DNA of 64,000 bases from Duganella sp. OV510 (lineage in GTDB: Bacteria > Pseudomonadota > Gammaproteobacteria > Burkholderiales > Burkholderiaceae_D). Location of the stretch: positions 992,001 to 1,056,000 of the forward strand of contig NZ_FNEQ01000001.1 in assembly GCF_900100205.1 (NCBI RefSeq), in the 5' to 3' direction. Each line of letters starts with the position of its first letter. The stretch's first letter is position 1. The translations under genes and the position numbers were made by a program. This document shows positions 10,010 through 17,475 of the stretch, one piece after another. The notes under the pieces are model-generated. The model was not told the DNA's origin. It searched no databases and was given only the letters and a program-made list of their open reading frames with translations.

Positions 10010-12202
10010 CTATGAAGAAAAAATCGATTCGTCGGCCAGTTGGCGCGACGAGCGTATCAGTGCAGCGACGTCCAGAATCAGCGACACGCCGCCGTCGCCA
10101 AGGATGGTGGCGCCGGAGATGCCAGCCACCTTGCGGTAATTCGACTCCAGGTTCTTGACCACCACCTGCTGCTGGCCGACCAGTTCATCGACGAACAGGC
10201 CAGCCTTGCGGCCGTCGGTTTCGACGATGATGACGATGCCCTGGCACGGGTCGCTGAAGCGCGGCGTGATGTCGAACATCTGGTACAGCGGCACCAGCGG
10301 CAGGTATTCGCCGCGCACCTTGATGACCCGGCCCTTGCCGCTGATTTCCTTGACATCTTCCGGCGCCGGTTGCAGCGACTCGATGACAAAGCCAAGCGGC
10401 AGGATGTACACCTCGTCGCCGACACGGATCGACATGCCATCCAGGATCGCCAGCGTCAGCGGCAGCGAAATCGAAATGGTGGTGCCGAAGCCCTTGGCCG
10501 AACGGATGTCGACCACGCCGCCCATGGCAGTGATGTTACGCTTGACCACGTCCATGCCGACGCCGCGGCCGGAGACATCGGTGACCACATCGGCGGTGGA
10601 GAAGCCCGGCGCGAAGATCAGTTGCCAGACTTCGGCGTCGCTCATGGTATCACTGACCGCCAGGCCGTTCTGCTGCGCCTTGGCCAGTATCCGCTCGCGG
10701 TTCAATCCGCCGCCGTCATCCGAGACTTCGATAATGATGTTGCCCCCCTGGTGCGAGGCCGACAGGAACAAACGGCCGGCATCGCTCTTGCCGCCGGCGC
10801 GGCGCACCTCCGGCATCTCGATGCCGTGGTCGATCGAGTTGCGCACCAGGTGGGTCAGCGGATCGACGATGCGCTCGATCAGGCCCTTGTCCAGCTCGGT
10901 GGCGGCGCCGTTGGTGATGAAGTCGACCTTCTTGCCCAGCTTGTGCGCCAGGTCGCGCACCATGCGCGGGAAGCGCGAGAACACGAAGTCCATCGGCATC
11001 ATGCGGATCGACATCACCGCTTCCTGCAGGTCGCGGGTGTTGCGGGTCAGCTGGCCGACGCTGTTCAGCAGGCGCTCGTGCACCATCGGGTCCAGCGTGT
11101 CGACGCGCTGCTCGATCATCGCCTGTGTGATCACCAGTTCGCCGACCAGGTTGATCAGCTGGTCGACCTTCTCGATCGACACGCGGATCGACGCCGATTC
11201 GGCGCCGGCGTGGGCAGGCGCCTTCTCTTTTTCCTTCTCTTCCTTCTTGGCGACTTTCTTCTCTTCTTCCGCTGGCGGTGTCTCGATGACGATGCCGGCG
11301 GCGGCGCGGATCTGTTCGACCGGCTGGAAGAAGCCGTAACCCTGCGCATCCTCGGAGGCGGCGCCGGCGTTGGCGCGGATTTCGTCCAGCGGCTGGAAGA
11401 AGCCATAGCCTTCGCCGCTGGCGCCGGCCGGTTTCAGTTCGGTGGTATCGAAGAAGCCATAGCCCAGATCGGCCTCGACCTGGTCGCGCGCGGTCTTCTC
11501 TTTTTGCGCCTGGGCGTCGTCCAGCGCCGGCAGTTCGGTGACCTGCATCTCGTCCGGATTCAGCACGAACGAGCAGATGGCGATGATGTCATCCAGGCTT
11601 TCGTGCGTGGTGACCACCATCGCATTGCGGTCCTTGTCCAGCGGCGTGATCGAAACGTGGCCCATCAGACCCAGCTCCTCGCCCAGCGCCTGTACTTCGC
11701 GGTGCGCCATGGCCGGCAGTTCCAGGCGGTAGCGGCGGCCGCCGCTGTGATCGACCACCTTGGCTTCGACCGCGTTATAGGCCGGCGCAACGGGCGCCAG
11801 CGCCACCACCGGCACATCCTGCGCCAGCGATTGCAGCATCATGCGCACGTTGCCGACCGCATCCTGGTCCACTTCGCTGCCGAGGCGGTGCCCGTCCAGC
11901 TGCATCTTGAGGATGTCCTTGGCGGCCAGGAAGGCGTCCACGTGTTCGCCGGTCAGCGCCATCTCGCCCTTGCGGATACGGTCCAGCAGGGTCTCCAGCA
12001 CGTGCGTGATTTCGCTCATGTCGGTCACGCCAAAGGTCGACGCGCCGCCCTTGACCGAATGGGCGGTACGGAAGATCGCGTTCAGATCCTCGGTGTCAGG
12101 CGACTCCACATTGACGGCCAGCAGCAGCCGCTCCATTTCAGCCAGCAGTTCCTCGGCCTCATCGAAAAAGACCTGATAAAACTGGCTTATATCGATGGTC
12201 AT
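10010..12202 (-). CDS. cheA: Chemotaxis histidine kinase CheA
   Basis: CheA is the dimeric kinase that phosphorylates CheY and CheB in response to receptors. The order of its 730 residues is: HPt domain with H48 (FRTAHSVKGGASTFG), a divergent response-regulator-binding region around residues 150-235, and a charged Lys/Glu linker. The dimerisation domain comes next (VDQLINLVGELVITQAMIEQ). The ATPase domain carries N box HLVRNSIDHGIE, G1 DDGGGLNRERIL and G2 GRGVGMDVV. A C-terminal CheW-like domain closes the protein. Three YGFF motifs (Y248, Y266, Y289) sit in the linker, each followed by an acidic/IRA segment in two cases. Total length is in the normal range for betaproteobacteria. Confidence 0.97.
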   Translation of the reverse strand: MTIDISQFYQVFFDEAEELLAEMERLLLAVNVESPDTEDLNAIFRTAHSVKGGASTFGVTDMSEITHVLETLLDRIRKGEMALTGEHVDAFLAAKDILKMQLDGHRLGSEVDQDAVGNVRMMLQSLAQDVPVVALAPVAPAYNAVEAKVVDHSGGRRYRLELPAMAHREVQALGEELGLMGHVSITPLDKDRNAMVVTTHESLDDIIAICSFVLNPDEMQVTELPALDDAQAQKEKTARDQVEADLGYGFFDTTELKPAGASGEGYGFFQPLDEIRANAGAASEDAQGYGFFQPVEQIRAAAGIVIETPPAEEEKKVAKKEEKEKEKAPAHAGAESASIRVSIEKVDQLINLVGELVITQAMIEQRVDTLDPMVHERLLNSVGQLTRNTRDLQEAVMSIRMMPMDFVFSRFPRMVRDLAHKLGKKVDFITNGAATELDKGLIERIVDPLTHLVRNSIDHGIEMPEVRRAGGKSDAGRLFLSASHQGGNIIIEVSDDGGGLNRERILAKAQQNGLAVSDTMSDAEVWQLIFAPGFSTADVVTDVSGRGVGMDVVKRNITAMGGVVDIRSAKGFGTTISISLPLTLAILDGMSIRVGDEVYILPLGFVIESLQPAPEDVKEISGKGRVIKVRGEYLPLVPLYQMFDITPRFSDPCQGIVIIVETDGRKAGLFVDELVGQQQVVVKNLESNYRKVAGISGATILGDGGVSLILDVAALIRSSRQLADESIFSS

Positions 12203-12247
12203 GGTGATACTCCGTTACGTTCGCTTCGCATCATTGCGCGCCCTATA

Positions 12248-12613
12248 TCAGCCGATGACCTTTTTAACTACCTCGATAAGCCGCTGTGGGTCGAAAGGCT
12301 TGACCAGCCAGCCGTTGGCGCCGGCGGCGCGGCCCTTGGCTTTCATTTCGTCGGACGATTCGGTGGTCAGCATCAGGATAGGCGTCTTGGCATAGCTGGG
12401 CAGCTCGCGCAGCAACTGGATCAGTTGCAGGCCGTCCATGCGCGGCATGTTCTGGTCGGTCAGCACCAGGTCGACGTTCTGCAGCTTGGCCTTTTCCAGG
12501 CCTTCCTGGCCGTCCACCGCTTCCACCACCTGGTAGCCGGCAGCCTTGAGGCTGAAGGCAACCATCTGGCGCAGGGAGCTGGAATCATCAACTGCAAGTA
12601 TAGTCTTGGCCAT
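12248..12613 (-). CDS. CheY-like single-domain response regulator
   Basis: A receiver domain of 121 residues: acidic pair D9/D10 (ILAVDDSSSLRQM), phospho-acceptor D53 (VLTDQNMPRMDG), TTE near position 83 and the conserved Lys in WLVKPFDP. It sits directly upstream of cheA, as in many Burkholderiales che operons, and is more like the CheY/PilG group that works as a kinase partner than the motor CheY at 4.5 kb. It could be a phosphate sink or a second output regulator. Gaps are 34 bases to the CheZ-like gene and 45 to cheA. Confidence 0.93.
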   Translation of the reverse strand: MAKTILAVDDSSSLRQMVAFSLKAAGYQVVEAVDGQEGLEKAKLQNVDLVLTDQNMPRMDGLQLIQLLRELPSYAKTPILMLTTESSDEMKAKGRAAGANGWLVKPFDPQRLIEVVKKVIG

Positions 12614-12647
12614 CTTATTCTCTCTTGTAAATCACGTTGTTTAGGTG

Positions 12648-13196
12648 TTAGAACAGCTCGATGTCGCCGCTTTCCAGGTGCTGCTGACTGACTGCCTTGC
12701 GCAGCACGCTGCGCAATTCCAGACTCTGTATCGCCAGCGCCATGCTGACCTTGCCCAGCAGTTCGACAATCTGCTCGTTGTCGCTCTCCGGCAGCATTTC
12801 GTCGCCGTGCGCGCCCAGCGTGCCGAGGAACTCGCGCAGACCGGTGACGCGCTTCAGTGTGCGGTCCAGCAGCTGGCTGGTCATGTCCTGGAACTGCAGG
12901 CTGGTGATGGCGGCGTTGACATAGCCGCCGACCTGGCCTTGCAGCGCCTCCAGCTGGGTGCGCTGCTCGGGTGTGACGGTGCCACCATCCAGCAGCAGCT
13001 GGATGGTGGCCTGTTCCGCTTCCACCGTCTGGTGGATGGCCATGAAGTTGAAGGACAGCTTTTCAATCGCTTCCTCCAGCAGCAGGCCAGTCTGGATCAG
13101 GTCGGTCTCGACTTCGGTCAGATGCCGGCGACCGTGGTCAGACACGCCGGACAGCAGGCGCTTGACATGGGAACCCAGAATTTTTTTTCTCGTCAT
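12648..13196 (-). CDS. cheZ: CheZ-like CheY-phosphate phosphatase
   Basis: The 182-residue, almost entirely helical protein carries the CheZ catalytic motif QDMTSQ with D104 and Q108, preceded by AAITSLQF and followed by LLDRTLKRV. In CheZ the Asp and Gln of this helix dephosphorylate CheY. It is shorter than the 214-residue E. coli CheZ, and the N-terminal hairpin helix seems reduced. The last residues SGDIELF resemble a CheY-docking tail. I prefer CheZ over CheC/CheX because the CheC ExxN motif is absent. Its place between motB and cheY supports a chemotaxis role. The symbol is used in a family sense. Confidence 0.75.
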   Translation of the reverse strand: MTRKKILGSHVKRLLSGVSDHGRRHLTEVETDLIQTGLLLEEAIEKLSFNFMAIHQTVEAEQATIQLLLDGGTVTPEQRTQLEALQGQVGGYVNAAITSLQFQDMTSQLLDRTLKRVTGLREFLGTLGAHGDEMLPESDNEQIVELLGKVSMALAIQSLELRSVLRKAVSQQHLESGDIELF

Positions 13197-13217
13197 AACA
13201 GTCTCGATTACTTCTGC

Positions 13218-13253
13218 TTGCTTATTTGCTTATTTGCCTATGTGCTTATTTGC
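13218..13253. repeat. Short tandem repeat, 8-bp unit, 4.5 copies
   Basis: The unit TTGCTTAT (plus strand) is repeated from 13218, two copies perfect and two with one mismatch each, plus a half copy. It covers the end and stop codon of motB and the first part of the gap before the CheZ-like gene. On the coding strand it reads as repeated GCAAATAA. Unit changes would alter spacing in 8-base steps without changing MotB beyond its last residues. Confidence 0.8.
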
Positions 13254-14202
13254 GGACAGGCGGGCCGGCCGGCTTGGCCTGGGCGGCAGCCGCAGGTGCG
13301 ATCTCGCCGGCATCCTCGACGTCGCCAACCTCGATCTTGCGGCCGTCGCGCAGCACACTGTCTTCGGCGCGCTTGTTCATCACCACGATGCTGATGCGGC
13401 GGTTGATCGGATTGAACGGATCGGCCTTGTCGAGGTTGATGGCCGAGGCCAGCCCCACCACGCGCAGCATCTTGGCATCCTGCATGCCGCCAGCGATCAG
13501 CTCGCGGCGCGAGGCGTTGGCGCGGTCGGCCGACAATTCCCAGTTGCTGTAACCGGCGTCGCTCATGTAAGGCGTCGAGTCGGTGTGGCCGGACAAGGTG
13601 ATGCGGTTGGGCACATCGTTCAGCACGAAGCCGATCTCGTGCAGGATTTCCTTGGTGTACGGTTGCAGCTCGGCCTTGGCCAGCGCGAACATCGGACGGT
13701 TCTGCTCGTCGACGATCTGGATGCGCAAGCCTTCGCTGGTGATGTCCAGCAGCAGCTGTTCCTTGTATTTCTTCAGCAGCGGATTGGCCTCGATCTTGTT
13801 CTCGATGCGCTCCTTGAGGTTTTTCAGGCGCTGGTTCTCTTCCGCTTCCAGCGCTGCCTTGGCGGCGGTCAGGTTATAGGTCTTCTTGACCTGCGGATCG
13901 TCGCTGGCCTTGACCTGGCCGTCGGTGCGGGTCAGGTCCTTGCCGCCGCCCTTCAGGATCGAGGAGCTGTCGCCGCTGCCGGAACCGCCGGACATCGCCA
14001 CTTTTAGCGGCGTCTTGAAGTATTCGGAAATGCCGTTAAGGTCACCCTTGGTGGTCGAGCCGAGCAGCCACATCAGCAGGAAGAAGGCCATCATTGCCGT
14101 CACGAAGTCGGCGTAGGCAATCTTCCAGGCGCCGCCGTGGTGACCGCCGCCATGCTTCTTGATGCGCTTGACGATAATCGGCCGCAGGCCCTCTTCAGCC
14201 AT
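13246..14202 (-). CDS. motB: Flagellar motor stator protein MotB
   Basis: MotB is the peptidoglycan-anchored half of the proton-driven stator. The 318 residues begin with a basic cytoplasmic segment, then one transmembrane helix (WKIAYADFVTAMMAFFLLMW) that contains the proton-carrying D32. A plug and linker region follows, and the C-terminal OmpA-like peptidoglycan-binding domain starts near residue 150 (LSGHTDSTPYMSDAGYSNWE, ELSADRANASRRELIAGG). It is 37 bases downstream of motA. Its stop codon lies inside an 8-bp tandem repeat. Confidence 0.97.
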   Translation of the reverse strand: MAEEGLRPIIVKRIKKHGGGHHGGAWKIAYADFVTAMMAFFLLMWLLGSTTKGDLNGISEYFKTPLKVAMSGGSGSGDSSSILKGGGKDLTRTDGQVKASDDPQVKKTYNLTAAKAALEAEENQRLKNLKERIENKIEANPLLKKYKEQLLLDITSEGLRIQIVDEQNRPMFALAKAELQPYTKEILHEIGFVLNDVPNRITLSGHTDSTPYMSDAGYSNWELSADRANASRRELIAGGMQDAKMLRVVGLASAINLDKADPFNPINRRISIVVMNKRAEDSVLRDGRKIEVGDVEDAGEIAPAAAAQAKPAGPPVRK

Positions 14203-14239
14203 GATTCATCCTTAAACAATAGAGTATGCGCAGCATGGC

Positions 14240-15100
14240 TTACTTCGATTTGGATTTCTTGATGTGGTCTTCCAGCTCGTTGAAGGACGGACGCTCGGTC
14301 GAGTACAACACTTTGCGGCCGAATTCCACTGCCAACGCCGGCGCATAGCCGTTCAGGCTGGCCAGCAGCGTGACTTTCACGCACTGGTACATCTTGGTCG
14401 ACTCTTCCAGCTTCTGCTCCAGCAGACTGGCCAGCGGACCGACGAAACCGTAAGCCAGCAGGATGCCGAGGAAGGTGCCGACCAGCGCGTGAGCGATCAG
14501 GATACCCAGCTCGGCCGGCGGCAGGCCCACCGATTCCATCGTGTGCACCACGCCCATCACCGCCGCCACGATACCGAAGGCCGGCATGCCGTCGCCCAGC
14601 CTGGCGATGGCATGCCCGGGTGCGGCGCCCTCGTGGTGGTGGGTTTCAATTTCGATATCCATCAGGTTCTCGATCTGGAACGCATCCATATTGCCGGACA
14701 CCATCAGGCGCAGGTAATCGGTCATGAATTCGACGATGTGGTGGTCTTCCAGCACGCTTGGGTACTTGCTGAATAGCGGGCTCTGCTCCGGGCTATCGAT
14801 GTCGCCTTCGATCGACATCAGGCCCTCCTTGCGCACCTTGGACAGCACGTCGAACAGCAGCGACATCAACTCCATGTACAGGTCTTTGGTGTAGCGCGAG
14901 CCCTTGAACAGCGTCGGCAGCGCAGCCAGCGTGGATTTCAGCGTCTTGCCGTTGTTACCGACCAGGAAAGCGCCAAAGGCGCCGCCACCGATCATGACCA
15001 GCTCCAGCGGCTGGAACAGCGCGGCCAGATGCCCGCCACTCATGGCGTAGCCGCCGAACACGCCGACGCAGACCACTACATATCCGATGATGACTAACAA
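14240..15100 (-). CDS. motA: Flagellar motor stator protein MotA
   Basis: MotA forms the pentameric proton channel with MotB. I place the start at TTG 15098-15100, giving 286 residues beginning LVIIGYVVVCVGVFGGY, because family members start exactly there and a GGGGAG site lies 10 bases upstream. The frame stays open further upstream but without homology. Four membrane segments are visible, along with the cytoplasmic loop (RYTKDLYMELMSLLFDVLSK) and the P-A-x-G region DGMPAFGIVAAVMGVVHTM that contacts the MotB Asp. The long upstream gap carries a hairpin that separates it from the methyltransferase gene. Confidence 0.95.
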   Translation of the reverse strand: MLVIIGYVVVCVGVFGGYAMSGGHLAALFQPLELVMIGGGAFGAFLVGNNGKTLKSTLAALPTLFKGSRYTKDLYMELMSLLFDVLSKVRKEGLMSIEGDIDSPEQSPLFSKYPSVLEDHHIVEFMTDYLRLMVSGNMDAFQIENLMDIEIETHHHEGAAPGHAIARLGDGMPAFGIVAAVMGVVHTMESVGLPPAELGILIAHALVGTFLGILLAYGFVGPLASLLEQKLEESTKMYQCVKVTLLASLNGYAPALAVEFGRKVLYSTERPSFNELEDHIKKSKSK

Positions 15101-15122
15101 GGTGTGCTGACTCCCCAGAGCG

Positions 15123-15158
15123 AAAACCGGCCGAATTGTGACTAAGCGGGCCGGTTTT
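15123..15158 (-). terminator. Terminator-like inverted repeat upstream of motA
   Basis: AAAACCGGCC pairs with GGCCGGTTTT across a 16-base loop, with four T residues on the leftward strand and six on the rightward strand. It lies between the methyltransferase stop (15233) and the motA start (15100). It would partly insulate motAB-che from flhDC transcription, so motA probably has its own promoter or is controlled by read-through. Confidence 0.5.
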
Positions 15159-15232
15159 TTCAAGAATTTACATATAGAACTACAATAGCCTGACTAGGGG
15201 GCGAGGGGCAAGTGAATAACGTCAAATGATGC

Positions 15233-16015
15233 TTAAAAGTACCATATATAGAGGGGATTCTCTCCTGCTGTGGCACGAATGATGCTATCTGGCGTTCTTT
15301 CCTCAATGACAAATTCATAGCTTACGAGCATCGAACCAGCAGCCATTTCCGCGCTCGCCTTGCGCCACAATCCCGGCATGGCAGCTGGCGACAGGTAGGC
15401 GAACACCAGGTCGAACTGACGGAAATCAAGATTTTCATAGTCGCCGCGCATGAAACGGGCGCGACTGCCGGTCAGCCGCGCCCGCAGCCAGCTATATAAC
15501 CAGGGCAGCGGCGCCAGTTCGATACCGATCGCCTCGGCGTCCGGGCGCACGCGCGCCATGTATAGCGTAAAGCCGCCAAGGCCGCTGCCGATATCGACCA
15601 CGCGCGGCGGCTTGTCCGCCGGTAGCAATTGGCGCACCGCGTCCCACACGGCCGGCCCGGACGGGTAGTAAGGCACTTGCGTGCGGAAGGTCGACCAGTA
15701 CCAGCCCAGCAGCAGCAAAAAGCCGGCGCCGAACAGCCAGGACGGCAGCTGCAGCGCGAGCGTGGTCAGCAGCGCCAGCGGGAACAGCAGCTGGATCGCG
15801 CGCCACCAGGCTGCCAGCGCCAGCTTCCAGGTGATCAGCGCGGCCAGCAGGCCCTGCACGACGGCCAGCGTCAGATAATCGGTGGGTAAACGGAAACTGG
15901 CCATCAGGTACAGGATGGCCAGGGTCAGCGGCAATGCACCGCACTGGATCAGCATAGCCCGCACGGCAGGCGCGCGGAGGATGCGTTGAATGTAATTGAT
16001 ATACGTTTCAGTCAC
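15233..16015 (-). CDS. Membrane-anchored class I SAM-dependent methyltransferase
   Basis: With the GTG start at 16013-16015, seven bases after flhC, the protein has 260 residues. Residues about 20-115 form four hydrophobic helices (MLIQCGALPLTLAILYLMAS; LAVVQGLLAALITWKLALAA; LLFPLALLTTLALQLPSWLF; GAGFLLLLGWYW). The rest is a Rossmann methyltransferase with SAM motif I VVDIGSGLGGFTLYMA, the acidic IGIELAPLPW, and FDLVFAYLSPAAMPG. An upstream start overlapping flhC is possible. The acceptor is unknown; the membrane anchor suggests a lipid, quinone-like or membrane-protein substrate. It is embedded between flhDC and motAB, which normally adjoin each other. Confidence 0.85.
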   Translation of the reverse strand: MTETYINYIQRILRAPAVRAMLIQCGALPLTLAILYLMASFRLPTDYLTLAVVQGLLAALITWKLALAAWWRAIQLLFPLALLTTLALQLPSWLFGAGFLLLLGWYWSTFRTQVPYYPSGPAVWDAVRQLLPADKPPRVVDIGSGLGGFTLYMARVRPDAEAIGIELAPLPWLYSWLRARLTGSRARFMRGDYENLDFRQFDLVFAYLSPAAMPGLWRKASAEMAAGSMLVSYEFVIEERTPDSIIRATAGENPLYIWYF

Positions 16016-16022
16016 GCGGGCA

Positions 16023-16571
16023 TTATGCCGCGATTGCCTCGGCTTCGCGCGATTTTTTGGTCTTGCCGGCACGCGAAGGCATGTGGCACAGGCCGCAGAC
16101 GTAGCTGCCGTTCAGGTCCATGGCGTTGACCACGAACTTGCCCTGGCACTTGCCGCATGGCGCAGTTTCCAGCATCTTGCTGCTGAAGAAGCGCACCAGC
16201 GTCCAGGCGCGGGTCAGCGACAGCAGCGGCTCTTCGCCCGGCTCCGGCGGCATTTGCTCCAGGTAGAGCTTGTACGCCTTCATCACCGCTTCGACACCGG
16301 TGGCGCCGGCATGCGTCACCAGGAAGCTGTGGATGTTGATGAACAGCGAGGAGTGGATATTTGGCTGCCAGGTCAGGAACCAGTCGGTCGAGAAAGGCAG
16401 CATGCCTTTCGGCGGCGACACGCCCCTCAGCTCCTTGTACAGCTTGAGCAGGCGTTCGCGCGACAGCGACACTTCCGATTCCAGCAGTTGCAGGCGGGCG
16501 CCCAGCTGGATCAATTCGATGGCCAGCTGAATTTCCTGGGCTTCCGACACAACACTCTTCTTGGCGGCCAT
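16023..16571 (-). CDS. flhC: Flagellar master transcriptional activator subunit FlhC
   Basis: FlhC joins FlhD in the FlhD4C2 activator of class II flagellar promoters. I choose the ATG at 16569-16571 ([17 protein letters not shown]), giving 182 residues, rather than one six codons upstream that lacks family support. The zinc site is seen as four cysteines in [10 protein letters not shown] and VCGLCHMPS near residues 136-160. The region [18 protein letters not shown] is highly typical of the family. It starts 18 bases after flhD and ends 7 bases before the methyltransferase gene. Confidence 0.96.
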   Translation of the reverse strand: MAAKKSVVSEAQEIQLAIELIQLGARLQLLESEVSLSRERLLKLYKELRGVSPPKGMLPFSTDWFLTWQPNIHSSLFINIHSFLVTHAGATGVEAVMKAYKLYLEQMPPEPGEEPLLSLTRAWTLVRFFSSKMLETAPCGKCQGKFVVNAMDLNGSYVCGLCHMPSRAGKTKKSREAEAIAA

Positions 16572-16589
16572 GATCTGCGCTCCCAGCAA

Positions 16590-16907
16590 TTAAACGATTT
16601 CTTCGACTGGCTGGCCGGCCATCAGGATGGCGGCGTGCGACTGGGCCAGAACGCGGTCTTTATTGTAGTTGGTCAGCATCGACAGGATGGCGCTGTCGTC
16701 GAAGCGGAAGCGGGCCAGCATCATATTGCCGCCTGCCAGCTTGAGGATTTGTGCGTTGCTCATGCCTTCGATCAGGTCGGCGATTTCAGCAGCGATGCCC
16801 AGACGGAAAATCGCGGTGACTTTATCGGCGCGGATCATCTGCTGAGCCAGCATCAGGTAGCTCAGGTTGGCGTCGCGAATTTCAGCCATCATATCGTTTG
16901 CGGTCAT
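16590..16907 (-). CDS. flhD: Flagellar master transcriptional activator subunit FlhD
   Basis: The ATG at 16905-16907 has a strong AAGGAG site and gives 105 residues beginning MTANDMMAEIRDANLSYLML, the normal FlhD length. The frame stays open upstream but is not homologous. Conserved segments are LAQQMIRADKVTAIFRLGI and RFRFDDSAILSMLTNY. It is the first gene of the leftward motility cluster. The 568-base AT-rich region upstream carries repeats and palindromes and is where nutritional and stress control of motility would be expected to act. Confidence 0.96.
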   Translation of the reverse strand: MTANDMMAEIRDANLSYLMLAQQMIRADKVTAIFRLGIAAEIADLIEGMSNAQILKLAGGNMMLARFRFDDSAILSMLTNYNKDRVLAQSHAAILMAGQPVEEIV

Positions 16908-17044
16908 TTTCCCACTCCTTGCGTTTTCTCTCTGTCGGAACACGTTTGCGTTTCCGTTGAGATACATTCTGCTTGAGCAACAAAAGGGCGAGTAGAGGAT
17001 ACTCTCCGTATTTTTCGTCGGGAAATAGAGGACGCGACCTGTCG

Positions 17045-17063
17045 GTGTTTGTCTTACAAACAC
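17045..17063. promoter_or_regulatory. Perfect palindrome upstream of flhD (candidate operator)
   Basis: GTGTTTGT-CTT-ACAAACAC, eight-base arms with a three-base centre, ends 138 bases upstream of the flhD start codon. The size fits a dimeric regulator site. It could instead be a small hairpin in the flhDC leader. No cognate regulator can be named. Confidence 0.5.
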
Positions 17064-17175
17064 TCGCAGATCAGCTGCTACGCCCTTGCGGCGTAGGTTT
17101 CTTGCGGGATACAAGTTTCAAAAAATCATCCCTTTAAATCGAAAAATAAAGCGGCAAAGCGACTCTTTTTTGCGA

Positions 17176-17246
17176 CATCTAAACCGGTAACGGCAGTCTT
17201 TTGGAGAACTTTAGGGTTTTAACGAAAAAAATTTAAAAATTTTTTG
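17176..17246. repeat. Direct repeat copy 1 in the flhD-kynU region
   Basis: Starts with CATCTAA, then CGGTAACGGCAG, a variable 6-base stretch, a near-identical GG-GAACTTTAGGGTTTT block, and an A-rich then T-rich tail. It aligns with copy 2, which begins 108 bases further on. The conserved core is about 45 bases. The A/T tail is a possible nucleoid-protein binding tract. Confidence 0.75.
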
Positions 17247-17283
17247 CCTACCCGCCCGACCGGTCGATGCACGGTTTCCTGCG

Positions 17284-17360
17284 CATCTAAGAACGGTAAC
17301 GGCAGGGTTTAGGGGAACTTTAGGGTTTTTTTGAAAAAAAATCGAAAAATTTTTAAAAAA
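17284..17360. repeat. Direct repeat copy 2 in the flhD-kynU region
   Basis: Same organisation as copy 1: CATCTAA, CGGTAACGGCAG, the GGGGAACTTTAGGG block and an A/T-rich tail ending at a run of A. It is slightly longer than copy 1 in the tail. It lies about 115 bases upstream of the kynU start codon. Confidence 0.75.
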
Positions 17361-17475
17361 GTGCGCAAGTCCAGTATTCATGCGGGTTTGCGGCGGATAC
17401 TGCCGCTGAAAAATCGGCGCTTTGGGCAATTTTTCAGGTTACACTCGCTGCTTTAGACCTCAACTTGTATCCACA

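Larger units (their letters stand above)
16908..17475. promoter_or_regulatory. Divergent control region between flhD and kynU
   Basis: 568 bases without a credible gene. It is far more AT-rich than the rest of the window, particularly 17210-17360. It contains a perfect palindrome near the flhD side, two copies of a roughly 70-base repeat spaced 108 bases apart, and long A- and T-tracts that should be bent. Both flhDC (leftward) and kynUA (rightward) must be driven from here. A TACACT element around 17451 could be the -10 of kynU, but no convincing -35 accompanies it. Confidence 0.7.

Noticed and set aside
10040-12691. Long rightward open frame of 883 codons opposite cheA
   Set aside because: It is the complement of cheA and a cheY in high-GC DNA, with His/Arg/Gln-rich nonsense composition and no homology. 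The leftward genes have full motifs.
12648-13196. Calling the CheZ-like protein CheC or CheX
   Set aside because: The ExxN motifs of CheC/CheX are absent, whereas QDxTxQ of CheZ is present.
17211-17429. 72-codon leftward frame in the flhD-kynU spacer
   Set aside because: It is built from the two A/T-rich repeats, has no ribosome-binding site and no family; the repeats explain it.
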